Source of the DNA: Phoronis australis
Lineage: Eukaryota; Phoronida; Phoronidae
Assembly (NCBI GenBank): GCA_002633005.1
Contig: NMRA01000475.1
Span: 265,250-329,249, forward strand
Direction: 5' to 3'
Length of the DNA: 64,000 bases
Shown here one piece after another: positions 11,011 to 22,960 of the stretch; within the stretch, counting starts at the first letter, position 1; the number at the start of each line of letters is the position of its first letter. The position numbers and the translations under genes are program-made. The notes beneath the pieces are model-generated. The model saw only the letters and a list, made by a program, of their open reading frames with translations. It ran no database searches and was not told the DNA's origin.

Positions 11011-11803
11011 CCAATTACGACAGTTGGTCCGGGTACTCACAAATCCTCAAAGTCGTGTGCCTTGCATTCTCTAAAATTATGAATCATTATCAATGAAATG
11101 TCAACGTCCTCAACTTGAACTTTGCTGACTGATCGCATGATGATTGGATCGTGAAAAAAACAACGGACTTGTCAAAATTTCATGAGATCTGTGAGGTGGA
11201 ATATACTCTGTTGGAAATCTTCGACTTAAAAGCGAACGGCGGACCTGCGCAAGTCCACTAGAAGATTGGGTCCCATAGGATTATCGCGTTTTGTATAATT
11301 ATCCGGAATAATCATGCCTCCGACTGGCCGACTTTTTGTGACTCAGTAAGATTTCAATCAATCAATTATAAGCTTTTCAAAAATTAAGATTAACCTTTAG
11401 TTAAATCAAGCTATTTTCGGAAAACGGGGAGGCATGCAAACTTACACGGCTGTCTACCAAACAAGCTCGGCATTTCTAAAAATTTTCAGCTCGTCTCACG
11501 CAGCAATCCAGTGCTCCGTTTCGTTAACAAATGCTTTTTTCTAGAGAAGTTACCCCTCTCCACGATGCTCCGACTCTTTTTCACCCTTAAACCCAGAGGA
11601 TAAGGCCTTAATTTTTTCTATTTTATAACTCATGATCTCAGCTAATAACTTCAAGAAGTCAAATTTTGTTAACTACACACTGGATCCAACCGCAAGTGAA
11701 TGTCACAAATTCGCGAGACTGGAACCTTTTCTCAAACCTCTAATCTTATCTGGAATCCCTTGAACCAGTGGTAATGAAATCTCCCAAGTCCTTCGGTCCC
11801 TAC

Positions 11804-12922
11804 CTTTGTATTGACAGCAGCGCCACCAAACAGCAAAATTGACATCATCAGTACAGAAAAGGAGATTTTATAAATTACGTCCAACAGAACTAGCGTTGAC
11901 TCCGTGAACTGTTCAGCATAAAATGCTATTCCATATAATCCGATACAAATAATGATGATGTTTGCAGTGACGGTGATCGCATTCAAGAGATACATACAGT
12001 TATCCGAAATTCCCGCAAGTCGGCAGATTTTCTGATGCTTACGACGGAAGTAGTTCATACGTCCATTGAGGATTCCGTTAGGACCAATCGCTTGGTGCAG
12101 CTCATCGTTAAATCTCAAAAAGTCTCTATAAATAATTGCACTCGAACTGTAAGTTAGAACGAGGGGGAATATCCATGTCCCGGAAAGGATAATTCCAAGT
12201 AGTATACAGAGAAACCTGACGCTGACGTGAACGTCTTTCGGGTGAAGTGGCATCAACCACACATCAAAAACTGTGCTTTTCATTAAACCGAAGGTGAGAT
12301 ACGAAACGTTTATTGTTACACACAGCCATGATATCACCGCAAATGCTATGGATTTTCTACGAACAACAGCTCGTCTCGTTGGCCATTCTGAATCTGTTCG
12401 CTTGATCTGCATCCACGCTTCTAAGAATTTTGGCAAATGGTCTTTTTTGTAACTGGTCAAGAAACAAGCGGATTGGTTCAACGCACATTGTAGGAACCAC
12501 GTCAGGTTGACAAGTTTGGAGAATAGCACTCCGCCGAATTTTTCATTTGCGGAAAATATGAAAAGAAATCTAAACGCATTGAGCCAAACGATCACTAAAA
12601 CAATGAGAGAATAGATGAAAGTCAGACTTGGCCTTGGAAATTTTCCTTGTCTATGCTTCACACCGTAATGCATGCAACCCACGAGACGAAAACTCGTCGT
12701 CATGGGATACAATACATTGTCTCCATCGTACATTTTGTCGTCTGAGCTTGGTGGAAAAGATGAATCGTCTGCAATAGTGACGTCAGTGGCTCCACAGAAT
12801 GCTCCAGAAAACCGGGTATGGTCACACCCGCGGGGTTCAAGTTGGACCAGTCCGTAAGCCCCTCTTCTATCTTCAGCCAAATCTCCATGGTTCGAAGTCG
12901 GTTGTCGATCCATATTGGACAT
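11804..12922 (-). CDS. gustatory-receptor-like 7TM protein, exon 1 (TM1-6)
   Basis: A 373-codon first exon. Joined to 8553-8621, 7480-7569 and 6198-6332 (all phase 0) it gives a complete protein of about 470 residues. Hydrophobic segments lie at about residues 98-122 (TM1, SLTFIYSLIVLVIVWLNAF), 132-155, 190-215, 235-265, 305-335 and 343-370, followed by GGAAVNTK and donor AAG|GTAGGG; TM7 is in the last two exons. An ~85-residue polar N-terminus has no signal peptide, as expected for a family whose N-terminus is cytoplasmic. Family knowledge: GRLs are relatives of insect gustatory and odorant receptors, which are ligand-gated cation channels and not G-protein-coupled. The animal GRLs have few known ligands, and a developmental role is reported in a cnidarian. 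An in-frame TAA two codons upstream fixes the start at 12922 or at Met4. The receptor family is clear; ligand and tissue are unknown. Confidence 0.88.
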
Positions 12923-12929
12923 TGGTTAG

Positions 12930-13828
12930 TCTATTCAGGCTGATACGTATGTGATGTATTAACGACGACCAGCGAGGCGCGACTGCAAGCACTTCAACTG
13001 GGATCTGAAATAGTTAAAGGAATTTGAACTAAACGCTGCCTGCCTGGAAAGAATGAATGGATGGGTTTGTTGCAGACTCGATAATACAATGCTTCATGCA
13101 TTTTTCACATAAAAATACAAAACACTTCCGTAAGCTTGTTAAAACATAATAAGAGTACTGTGCCATAATAGCGAGCATTATTAGACTATTGGCATACCAG
13201 AGGTGTGACACAAAGATTGATTGGTCAAATTTTCTAATTACATCAGAGAATGTTCGTAGTAGCGACTAAACATTAAAACACACTGCATCTGCTTACTCAA
13301 GTCATATCAGTTGTCTGGGCAAAAGTAACGAAACTTATGACCAGATTTTATTAACCTACTAAATAATATACTCCACACAATTGTTTAATTGACAATTTGT
13401 GTTCAGTAATTAATGCCTCACCCATAAGAACATCGTGTATGTAGCTTGCATTCGGTTTTATGTCCGGCCAGAAACAGTAGTAAATAAATGATTACAAAAT
13501 AAATGATTACATGCAAGCACGGGGGGTCGCGGGTTTCAACAACCCCTCCTCCCGTCATTTGGCGAATTGGTCAAAAAGGTCCGCCTCGGAGAAACAAGAA
13601 ACCAAAAAAGTAGAAAACGAGACAAAAGTGAACTAAAAAGGCTGGAACTACCAAAATTCGGCGCGAATGCATAATTCATCACTCTAAACGTACCCTGTGA
13701 ATCTTAGTAAAAGGTCCACATGCTCAAAAATTCGAGCCCCCATTTTTAGGCAGGATGCGCGCATAGATTATAATTGATTTAAATAATCAAGTAGTTCCCG
13801 TGATGCTACAACCGATTTAAAAAAATTA
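12930..13828. other. 5' flank of receptor gene, nothing firm
   Basis: Upstream of the GRL start on the minus strand. A short block at about 13520-13590 (CCCCTCCTCCCGT) resembles the interior of the repeat at 29003-29240. No promoter motif could be defended. Confidence 0.35.
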
Positions 13829-14865
13829 CGGTGTTTTCTGTATTAATTCGTACACAACATTAGTGCGTACAGGACCCTTGAAACCCGTTTGTCTCCAATA
13901 GTTCGTACAGTAGGCGTCCGAGGATAAATAGTTCGTACACATATTTGCGTGGAAAAAAATAATTCGTACAAGATTTTTGGATCGGTAAAATGGAAATTTT
14001 CATTCTTATAAAAGAACACAGATCAACAAGTGCCAATTCTATTCAGGCGATCGAAATCCGTTATATGCTTTACTACGCTAGCATAGAGCTCGAAAAGTCG
14101 TTTTTCAAATCGCCATTTTTGGCGACAGAAAATGTAGAAATAGCGGTAAGATTTTCCATTGTGTTGCCAAATGGATTTTCCCAACAAGGTTCTGTTACTC
14201 TCAGATTAGTATACACGAATAAATTTACAAAAGTGCGGGATTATAAAAGACCCGTTGCTTTGGATATTCCTTGGGCCCAATGTTCCTCAGAACCAAGTGG
14301 CTCTAGGCTCGATGAGGCACATTGTCCTTTCCGTCACCACGACATCCTCGGTAACCCGGCAAAATACATTTCCAGAAAGTCGGGGAAATTTCATCAAGAT
14401 AGGGAGAACTTGACATCTTTCCATGAGGTATGAAAATTGTTCAAAATCCGAGAGCTTCGCTTCTAAATCGAATTGGGAGTGTTGGCAAAACCACCGTCAC
14501 ATTTCTGTGGCCTGATTTTTTTAATGCAAGGTTTATCTAGTGCACTGCAGTGGGAAATTAAGTGCGGCAGACGAAATCAAAGAAAGCGGATGTTCTGAAG
14601 GTGGCGTGTTTCCTGAAGTTTGCGAACATGGGACGAAAATAAAGTGACAAAGAGTTCAAGTATTATATTTTGAAGTAAATCCATCACCCGGGAAAATAAT
14701 TTGTTACTTGTTGTTATAATTCACATTGCCAAACCACCGTCTCGGAGGCTGTCGTGTTGCACTCGTTCTTATTCGAACACTTTTGTCTCTATTAATTCTT
14801 ACACGAAACTCTCAAGGGAAAAAATAGTTCGTACACAGGTGTACGAACTAATAGAGAAAACACCG
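13829..14865 (+). mobile_element. 1.04-kb inverted-repeat element with TTCGTACA subterminal motifs
   Basis: The left end starts CGGTGTTTTCTGTATTAATT and the right end, inverted, starts CGGTGTTTTCTCTATTAGTT; both continue into CGTACAC, giving 27-bp imperfect terminal repeats. TTCGTACA recurs in the left subterminal region (about 13848, 13902, 13941, 13972) and on the right, where GTTCGTACAC and GTGTACGAAC form a hairpin at 14829-14848. Repeated subterminal motifs suggest transposase-binding sites, as in hAT or CACTA elements. No convincing target-site duplication was seen. It encloses the 147-codon frame listed separately. Confidence 0.7.
13990..14433 (+). CDS. 147-codon open frame inside the inverted-repeat element
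   Basis: An ATG frame starting MEIFILIKEHRSTSANSIQA and ending at TGA, the longest unexplained frame in the window. I recognise no transposase, zinc finger or other domain. There is no signal peptide or obvious membrane helix. It could be a relic of the element's own gene, a captured host fragment, or chance. Its position, roughly central between the inverted ends, is the only contextual support. Confidence 0.25.
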   Translation: MEIFILIKEHRSTSANSIQAIEIRYMLYYASIELEKSFFKSPFLATENVEIAVRFSIVLPNGFSQQGSVTLRLVYTNKFTKVRDYKRPVALDIPWAQCSSEPSGSRLDEAHCPFRHHDILGNPAKYISRKSGKFHQDRENLTSFHEV

Positions 14866-15039
14866 AACTTTCAAGTTCACTAAAGGCCGAGTAATTTCAT
14901 CCTCAAATTTTGTATCGCAATAAAATAATACCAAAAATCAGATGTTGACCCTTAAATTTTAAATTTCAGTTTCATAACAGAAATTGTGCGATTATCATTC
15001 AGTATTGAAAGACCGGCAATTCCGTTTTAGAGAGTGTAA

Positions 15040-15560
15040 ATGCAAACCTTGTATTGCTTTTCACTTTTTCCTCGTTAAGGTTAATTAGGACCCTTGAAAA
15101 ATGTCCATATTTGGTTAATACCATAACACCATGTCTCAGAAATGGCTGAACGGATTCATAAGAAACCTTCAGATACACTGTTCCCTAAAACGTTTGTTGA
15201 AATTATTTTTAAATTGATCCACTTTTCTATGAGGAGCTATAGAACAACAAATGAAGTGATACTTCAGTAAAACTGCAACAACTTTTTTGAGATTTCATTC
15301 TGAATCTTTCTATCAAACGACACTTGGTCATATTATGGATTCCATTCTTTTGCTATCGATGTACCTTTCCTTTTTGCTAAAAAGACATGGCCAACGAATG
15401 ACAGGTTGGTAAAAAGTCAAAAATCGACTACTACAGTTTTTCTACTTTCACAAAATATATACTTGCACCGAGTTCAAATCTATAGTATTGTAGATACTGG
15501 ACGAAATGCACAGACTTGTAGATAGTGTCCTACATGACGTTGAAGTGACGTAATCCGTGA
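15040..15560 (+). repeat. dispersed ~0.5-kb repeat, copy 2
   Basis: Same family as 10460-11010 and 56190-56690. Contains AAATGTCCATATTTGG, ATGTCTCAGAAATGGC (exact blocks shared with 56230: TCTCAGAAATGGC), TTTTGCTATCGATGTA, CCTTTTTGCTAAA and CTTGCACCGAGTTCAAATC. Non-coding. Confidence 0.65.
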
Positions 15561-16139
15561 ATATGAGACATGAATGCCATTGCCAAGGTTGAACAGAATT
15601 TCACTAAATCTACTCAACAGTTGTTCTGAACCTCTTCATCAAAATACTAGAAATGTGTTTTCTTTCGTTTTCGGCAAACTCGGTTTTACTTGAAAAGTTT
15701 AACATTTAAAAATCCACGGCAGTCCGTTTTCCAGACTACTCATCGGGCATCTGGGGTTTCAGGAAATTTCCGTGCCCTGAAACCATCCAAAGTATAGCAA
15801 TACGTTTCTTTTTAGGTGTTAATAGAGTTTCTCCGAATCACGCTGTTAGCGGAGATATGGGTTCGGAACTTTCAATAAATCGCAGAAATTGAAAATACGC
15901 TTATGGAATAGACTTGATAGTGGCTTTGCCAGATGACAGACTTACCAATTGGCAAAATTTGTAAAAATGTCCTACTTCAGATGAAATGAAACCTTGTACC
16001 CTACTATTTAAATACATGCGATATTGAAGGTGACAAATAAACCCAAAGGGTTCAGGGTACATACACATCAACTGGATAGTATTGTTGTAATTGAAAATTG
16101 TACTTGTCACTATAATAAATAACTAACTAACAAACCAAC
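15561..16139. other. intergenic, nothing recognised
   Basis: AT-rich. A strong minus-strand donor-like ACTTACC at about 15940 has no convincing exon attached in any frame. No repeat was identified. Confidence 0.35.
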
Positions 16140-16320
16140 GAAGTGACTGGAAGCCAACGTCGGGAAACGGCGATTTCTAACGAAACCACCAAAACTCAAC
16201 GGATTTTGTTTTATGGCTTAAGTTGGTCAAAGAAAATAACTTCAAGTAGTCTATCTTACGCAATCTAACAATGTTCACGAAAATGCGTCTTTCTGTCCTA
16301 AAACCGGCTGTGTCCCATTA
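16140..16320 (+). repeat. dispersed repeat shared with 36480-36640
   Basis: The blocks AACTTCAAGTAGTCTAT, AAAATGCGTCTTTC and CCTAAAACCGGCTGTGT match AACTTCAAGAAGTCTGT, AAAATGCGTTTTCG and CTTAAAACCGATTGTGT near 36570-36640, in the same order and strand. No frame is conserved. Confidence 0.5.
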
Positions 16321-17310
16321 CGAACGAGTATCTTACGTGAACGGATTTGGGGGCTTTGGCACCGAACCACCCAAAATAAAAACGGCTCTAACATGCTGCC
16401 TTCAGGGTATATCGGGAAATTGTTATTCGAAAATGGTGGTTTGCTCGGCCCCCCGCCTTCCCTTGTAAATCACCAAGAACTGGAAAGACATCTGCCGATT
16501 ACCACGGCAACAACAATTTATGAAGACAGGGGTAAAATAGGTCATGAAGACAGGGGCCTGAACACCCAGTCTCACGGGTGTGCCTTATGTGTACCAATGA
16601 ATTTCACAACCCCTTCTTGGTGAGAGTTGTTCGCCGTGGCAAGTGAAACAGGAACTTTAGATTCCATGCAAAAACGGAAAAAATGAGGTCACGTTTTCTA
16701 CTTCGTCTCCTCCACAGACCCTCTAGATTGGTTAGGGCTGAACCAACAATGAGATTGATTCATAGGTTGGGGTCAGGGCCTAACTAGATATCAGTAACGT
16801 CAGAGTGTGAGCCCTGGGAACCAAATTAATTCTCGTCGAGAATTAATTAATAACTTTTCCTTATTTTTGTTAAATGAACTAATCACTCTTCGTCTCCAAG
16901 ATGACACTGGCAAAACAAATTTCTGAGACGCCGCAGAAGCATCCACACACAACGTACTAGTAGTCCGAGTCAAAACGAACTACATGTTAGTAGACTACAT
17001 ATTTTATGGTGATCCCTTCCAAAATTCCAATCACTTCTTCATGGGGTTAAATTGATTAACTTGACCATTAACCTGGAAGAACCTTGCTGACTTACGCAAA
17101 CATACATGAGGATTTACGCTATGATAAAATTTTCATAAAATTCTATTTATTTCACTTTCTCGCTGAAAGTGATCAGTGGAACTCCCTATTCTAGAAATGT
17201 AAGAACTCTGATATCTATACACATGTATGGATATGCGTACGATACACTAGCTGGCACACATATCTCGGAACAGACATAATCAAAACACAGTAGTGTGACA
17301 ATAAACTTAC
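16321..17310. other. intergenic, minor local duplication
   Basis: A short duplicated segment (ATGAAGACAGGGG-type, about 16518-16570) is the only structure noted. Two overlapping plus-strand frames here are unremarkable. Confidence 0.35.
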
Positions 17311-17376
17311 TTGATTTATGTATACTTTAACAGGTTTAGAGGATGGAGCGTTTATAAACTTTTTACTGGCATCCAT
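17311..17376 (-). CDS. candidate first coding exon, unrecognised gene
   Basis: An ATG in strong context (AAAATGGAT) starts MDASKKFINAPSSKPVKVYI and reaches donor CAA|GTAAGT after 22 codons, phase 0. The donor is close to consensus. The 22 residues match no family I know, and I could not find a phase-compatible next exon down to the receptor gene. It could be the start of a small gene between this point and about 13 kb, or a chance start and donor. Confidence 0.3.
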
Positions 17377-17399
17377 TTTGGAAACTTCATTTACCAAAC

Positions 17400-18620
17400 G
17401 AAGTCAGTTACCATGAACAAAACGTGAGCACGTTTGACATGGCGTGAGCCTGGAGTAATTAGACGATGGTTACCAAAGCAATGTGTTTGGAATTGACGAA
17501 GAAACACCTTTGAAACGAATAAATAACTTGCAACTTTCTAAGTCTGTGACTGCATGAGCATATATTACGTAACGGACAAACTTATCATTCATTTAGGCAT
17601 AGTATAAGAACGCCTTAAGAACGTCTTGTGTTTGCATGCTGTAGTGTGGTGACTACATGGTACGTTTTCAGCCAAGTTTTATAAATCAATGGGGTCCGCT
17701 TCTGTAGAAGCAGACAGATGTTAATTGCAAAATTACAGTCAATGTCTATGCTCATCTCTCCCTAAACCCCTGTAGGCTATTGTTTTAAAAGCGTCTTTTG
17801 ATGATTTTAACCAATCCCCGTTCTGTCACCAGCTAATGCTTAATTGGAGTCAATCTTGAAAGATAAAGGCAAGAATCAAGTCAAAACTCATTCTCCCTAT
17901 CTCACTACTTGGATATTAAGGTCTTTGGCGGGTGGTCTCTTACCCACAGTTGCCGTGAAATTCACTAAAAGTGAAGGTTACGCTTGTCCTTTTAGAAGAC
18001 TTTGAAAGGAGTTTTCAGTTTTTTCTTCCAACTTTTGAGGGTTGTCGAAGGTTAAAAAGCAATTATTTTGTTTCACAAAACTGGATGGCTAGATCTGTTA
18101 ATAGATCAAAACCGGATTTGGTATCCTTTTAAGAAAATTTAGGAAACCTCGCATACAAGGTTTTACTTATAATAAATAATGCAGAAATTTAATGAATGCA
18201 CTACAAGAAGTTGTTCTCAATAACTTAGGCGAAGCGACATCACGTGATAAATGTACCCTTGGTCCAAGAAAGCCAATTAAACATTTACGCATTCCCTCGG
18301 AATTTATCATTCGTGAGTAGCAACGAATAGAAAAATTGTTCGACCGGAAGTCACGACATTGGGAGTCATCTTGTAATAAGCCTCATAAGTGACAACTCTA
18401 ATACACAACTGGACGAATGACAAGGTAAACAAAAGGATTCTTGGAAGTGTTGGCGTTCTTGGAATCTTGGAACTATTAGACAGGGTCAGTTGAAAATGGT
18501 CAGCTATGGTGGCTATTTTGCAACATTTTCATTGTCGCTTGTAATGGAGTAATCTAGAACCGGGATAAGGGAAAATAACAATCCTAGACTTTCGTGTGAC
18601 AGTTGAAGAACTAGGCAAGT
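17400..18620. other. intergenic, nothing recognised
   Basis: No exon with paired splice signals, no RNA gene and no repeat shared elsewhere in the window was seen. Confidence 0.4.
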
Positions 18621-18629
18621 TCAAACGCT

Positions 18630-18735
18630 TGACGTCAGGGCTTGGTTGAATAAAAATAATTCGCTGGATAAGCTTGATTGTCGCTTAGTATTACAGCAAG
18701 GTGACGTTTGATTGTGTGACGTCATTGTTGCTATC
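18630..18735. promoter_or_regulatory. two CRE palindromes plus an X-box-like site
   Basis: TGACGTCA occurs at 18630-18637 and 18717-18724. The second is followed at once by GTTGCTATCCAAC, an imperfect RFX X-box-like palindrome. The cluster could mark a promoter or enhancer, but no first exon is evident on either side. Motif evidence only. Confidence 0.25.
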
Positions 18736-18814
18736 CAACGTTTAAATTTTATACAAGCGAGCCCAGGATCCTCAAAACTATTTTCGCCAGTGCTTAACGT
18801 TTTACGGACCATCG

Positions 18815-21600
18815 TCGCAGGTTAGAAAATTCATTACTTTTCAATAAAATTTATGAGAATAACAGTTCTTTGGGATAATTGTTCATTACTATTTATATTT
18901 CATGGAATATTGTGAAGGTTTTGGCATGCTAAAGAATCACAAGCAAAACTGCATTTTTTACGACTATTTTTACACAAAGGTCACATTCTTTTCTTTAGTT
19001 TGATGAATTATTTGCCTTCACATACTTGGTCTGTTTTCACTCCACTTAAATATTATTTACTCTCAGACGCAGGCCACCTACAACCCCATCGAACCATTGC
19101 CAACAGTTGGCAACAGATAAATTGCAAGCTAAAACATGAGAACTCTTTCACCTATAAACGCACAAAACGGTATTGGTCTACCGTTCTAATTACATTTTCA
19201 AAGGACAGCGACGGATCTCAAATGAGGCCTCCAAGAACCATTGCATGAAATGATGGAGTGCAACCCCGGTTTTAGTGACATACTAAGTGTGACCGATAAT
19301 GCCTTCTAGCTCAGTGAATGGAGATCTGATGGCGACCAGCCCAAATGCATCACGACCTTATTCCACAATGTTGACGGAAAAGATACGATCATATGTTTGT
19401 CACTGAATAAAGTAACAACAATTCGTACTTACATGGTTGATGTTTAATATTCAGTCCACTCTTCCAACGTCCCGCGGTGACAATCACCCTACGTCTATGT
19501 ATTAAGATCATGTATTAACTCGTTAAATCGCCGCAAACCAAACTAAACACGCCAGCTGACGATCTCGTGACGTGAACAGTTTATGTAAACCTTGGGTAGC
19601 TCTTGGCTTGCGCTGTTTGCGTGGGGCGAACACCGTGAGTTCTGAGTACAAACGCTCTGTTGCTGGTTGTTTTATCGAACGAGTCAATATTTGATGCATC
19701 GATTTATATGTCAAGATTATGTTTCATTTCTCAGATTTATCATCAAAATAACTTGGTCTTGGGGGATAATCTCAGGTACTGCAGTGCCACCCCCCCCCCC
19801 TCCCGATCTGATATAGTCAAGGTCACACTTTTAACTCGGACAGCAACCTCTGTTTATCGAATAAAACTTGGAGTCTTTCATTAATGAAGATTTTTCAACA
19901 AAAAAACTGCTTTAGCATGTGTGCAATTCATGCAAGCAAACTCTTGGGGAATGGACTCGTTGGCATTAAAAAATATTTGCAGGCGAACTGGTACATGTTG
20001 TAACAGACGTGCGTAGGCCGCGCATGTGATTCCATTGCAGTGATCGCCTGGAACTATTTTTATGCTTTATTGATATATAGTTGGCATATTGACACAATAT
20101 GAAGATGAAGCACCTTTTTCTATTTTCTATCGCTACTTCGAAACACCAGATTTGAAATGATATATCAATTGGTTGACAAACAGAAAAATTTTATGTTCAA
20201 TAATGTGGCATCACGAACCTACAATGTAATGGAGCAAAATGGCAGTTTGTATGAATCATCAACTTTTGCGAAAAAGACATCCTTTTCATTAATGAACTTT
20301 TTATTGTGAAGGCAAACTTTTTAGTTACACCAGGTTTCTTCATGTGCAGTTTCTCAAGACGTCATTGTGAACATTAATTTTTCCCAATTATGTTCGCTTC
20401 TTTTAAGAAACTGCTTTAAGGGATTTTTAGCCAGAAGCCGTACTATTGATTCCATTAACGCGGTTGTAAAATATGTACTTACAAAACCGAGTTCGACTAA
20501 GCACACTGTGCCAAAAATGACGACTCTTCAACTGTCCAATGGAGGCTTGGAACGAAAGGCATATCTGTTACCAGGGAAACGGAAGGAGCTTTTGTATGCT
20601 CCGCACACGTGCTCCAACGCTTTCCGGTACCAATATGTTCACTTTCAAGTGCTGCGTGGCATTTTTTAGTTCAGAAAAAGGTATCTATATTTTAAGTCGT
20701 CTCTGAAACTACAACTTTGGCAAAAATAAATGCAAAAATACAGAATGCTTTTGTAATTTCACTCGATCGTTTTTGATGGTAATTGTAAGCAAATAAATTA
20801 TCTTCGAGATTATTTGTTTTCCATGTCAACGGGTAGTTCCAAAAAGCAGCCAGACCACACCCACAATATTAATTGTTGATACAATTTTTCAAGTGTACTG
20901 CAGCAACATATTTCCTTCGAAGTTTTTTAATTATATTTCACTGAACTGTTCCAACGAAGAGACGCAGGATCAAATGGGGCATGAGAAAGCAAACAAACTG
21001 TTGCATGTTACAGTAGTAAAAACACACTCAAGCAAAGCCCTACGCCAGTTTATAGAGCCCAAAGTAGGAATTTTATGTCGTGACCAATAATTGTAGGTCC
21101 GCTCCTGCCATCGGCGGCTGATTGTGGATAGCACATGAAGTGTGCCAGCGGCTCCACGGCGACTGTTCCGTTCAACAGCCGAGGATAGCTTTTATGTCTG
21201 CGGGCAGGTTTGAGCTTATATGTATAGTTCTTGCAACACTGAGAGTTCTGAACGTGTCGGCTGTTCGTTCATGCATAAAGTGTAAGTTGTTTTCATGTAT
21301 ACGTATATAATGAATAAATAAATAGTCATGATGAAAAATTGGGAAACATCCGTCAGGCACATTTGTTGCCTGATGTTCGTCCGCCTCTGGAGTTTCACGT
21401 GGTATTTGTTGTCTGATTCTTTACAAGTTCTTTTCTGTTGCATTACTCTATTCGTCCTCCCAATGCCAAAGAAGTATTACTGACGTGAACAAGTTTGATA
21501 AACAGGACAAATACTCGTGGATGCGTGATCTTAAATTCTTTCGCCTTCTCAACATGAATGAGAGACAGGAAACTGTGCCCGATTTCCAAAACTAGGTCAC
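18815..21600. other. intergenic, nothing firm
   Basis: About 2.8 kb including a short poly-C run near 19788-19800. A 100-codon plus-strand frame at 20367-20669 has no recognisable domain and no splice context. I list it here and do not call it a gene. Confidence 0.35.
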
Positions 21601-21760
21601 GCAATTTCCTATCTCCGGTACAAAGGAGGTTCTATCGCCGTGTAATCCGGGACGACCCTAATAAGTGGACCCGGCCCTCCCCTTACTGGCAAGACCAACA
21701 TAAATAATGGTTGCCCCTCCCCCGTCCTATAGATCCGCCGTGCGGGATTACAAATATACA
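21600..21760 (-). repeat. fragment of GGCGGATCTA-ended repeat
   Basis: Contains CCCCTCCCCCGTCCTATAGA and then TCCGCC, resembling the right end of the repeat at 29003-29240. The other end was not found. Confidence 0.35.
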
Positions 21761-22130
21761 GCATAAGGACATTTCTATCAGGTTCTTTACCCAGAAATGA
21801 ATTTGAACACCAATGTCACCAAAATGTAGAAAATCATAATTTGTACGTTTAATAGCTCAATAAATATTCACTAGTCAGGGAAATCATACAGCGCACGACA
21901 TGGAAGACAACTTCGTCAATTCATAAAAAGGTCGGGCGCGACAACGGAAACTGCCGAACAAACGGTTCGGAGAGGCGTTTGGTGCTCGTTTACCACTCGG
22001 TTGGCTAATTTCAGGATAGGTGACATTAATTTCCCCCGCACAGACGACACAGTCTCTCCTTGGCTTAGTTTGCTGCACAAGTAGTCGTATCTACGATAAG
22101 TGTGCCAATCATTTCAATGTTGCACCAGAT

Positions 22131-22317
22131 GCGTACGCACACCAGATGCGTACGCACACCAGATGCGTACGCACACCAGATGCGTACGCACACCAGATGC
22201 GTACGCACACCAGATACGTACGCACACCAGATGCGTACGCACACCAGATGCGTACGCACACCAGATGCGTACGCACACCAGATGCGTACGCACACCAGAT
22301 GCGTACGCACACCAGAT
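22131..22317 (+). repeat. 17-bp minisatellite, 11 units
   Basis: Eleven nearly identical head-to-tail 17-bp units GCGTACGCACACCAGAT with isolated single-base variants, ending in a degenerate GCATACGC. Because 17 is not divisible by 3, every frame on both strands gives a 17-residue repeat (for example RTHTRCVRTPDAYAHQM), which explains six overlapping open frames here. It is a tandem array without spacers. Confidence 0.95.
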
Positions 22318-22734
22318 GCATACGCGATAATTGGAATCGGAACACTTATTTGTATGAGGCGAAACCAAGCACCTTAACTGCTGCGTTTGTTTTTCTTATT
22401 TGTACATCATGCAGTTCTACAGCTATCCGTTAAAATTAAATGGTTACTTACACGCTCTTGTGTTTTCTTATTAACAATGTACGGGCCGCGGGTGTAATCT
22501 TTGTATCCGAAATTGAACTCGATATTATTTTTGAAATTTTCGATTATACTTTTGTGCGAACTTAAACATAAATATAGATTATTACATGGGGAAGTCGTTA
22601 CATACCGTAATCTAGAGCCGGAGTAGATTTTGGAGAATTATCGCCCGAGGGGCGTTTTATGCTCGAGTTCATAAATGGCTTGCATGAATAATTGCCAAGT
22701 CCTAGTATAAACTTGATGACTAGCGGCTAGCAAT

Positions 22735-22960
22735 AAGGCTAAAAGTTCGAATGTGAATTCGAAATTTCAAGTTTTTACTCGATTTTGTACTTCGAATCTC
22801 GGGGTCATCAAGTGCAAACTCATGCTTCAACCGTAATGTACTTAGTGACTCGGAGACAGGATAATCAGGCATTCATCTTGACTTAAAACAAAGCAAATTA
22901 GAAAATGCAAAAACTAATTTAGAGTTCGATTTCGAGTGCAAAGATTACACAGCGCAAGCC
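22735..22960 (+). repeat. dispersed repeat shared with 40535-40765 (copy 1)
   Basis: Blocks in common with 40535-40765 on the same strand, in order: an AGTTTTTACTCGA block; TCATCAAGT followed by CAAACT; AACCGTAATGTA; and a final GAGTTCGATTT. Non-coding. Confidence 0.5.

Noticed and set aside
22020-22433. Six overlapping repeat-protein frames, or a CRISPR-like array
   Set aside because: A 17-bp unit repeats without spacers, and every frame is open because the unit lacks stops. It is a minisatellite in an animal genome.
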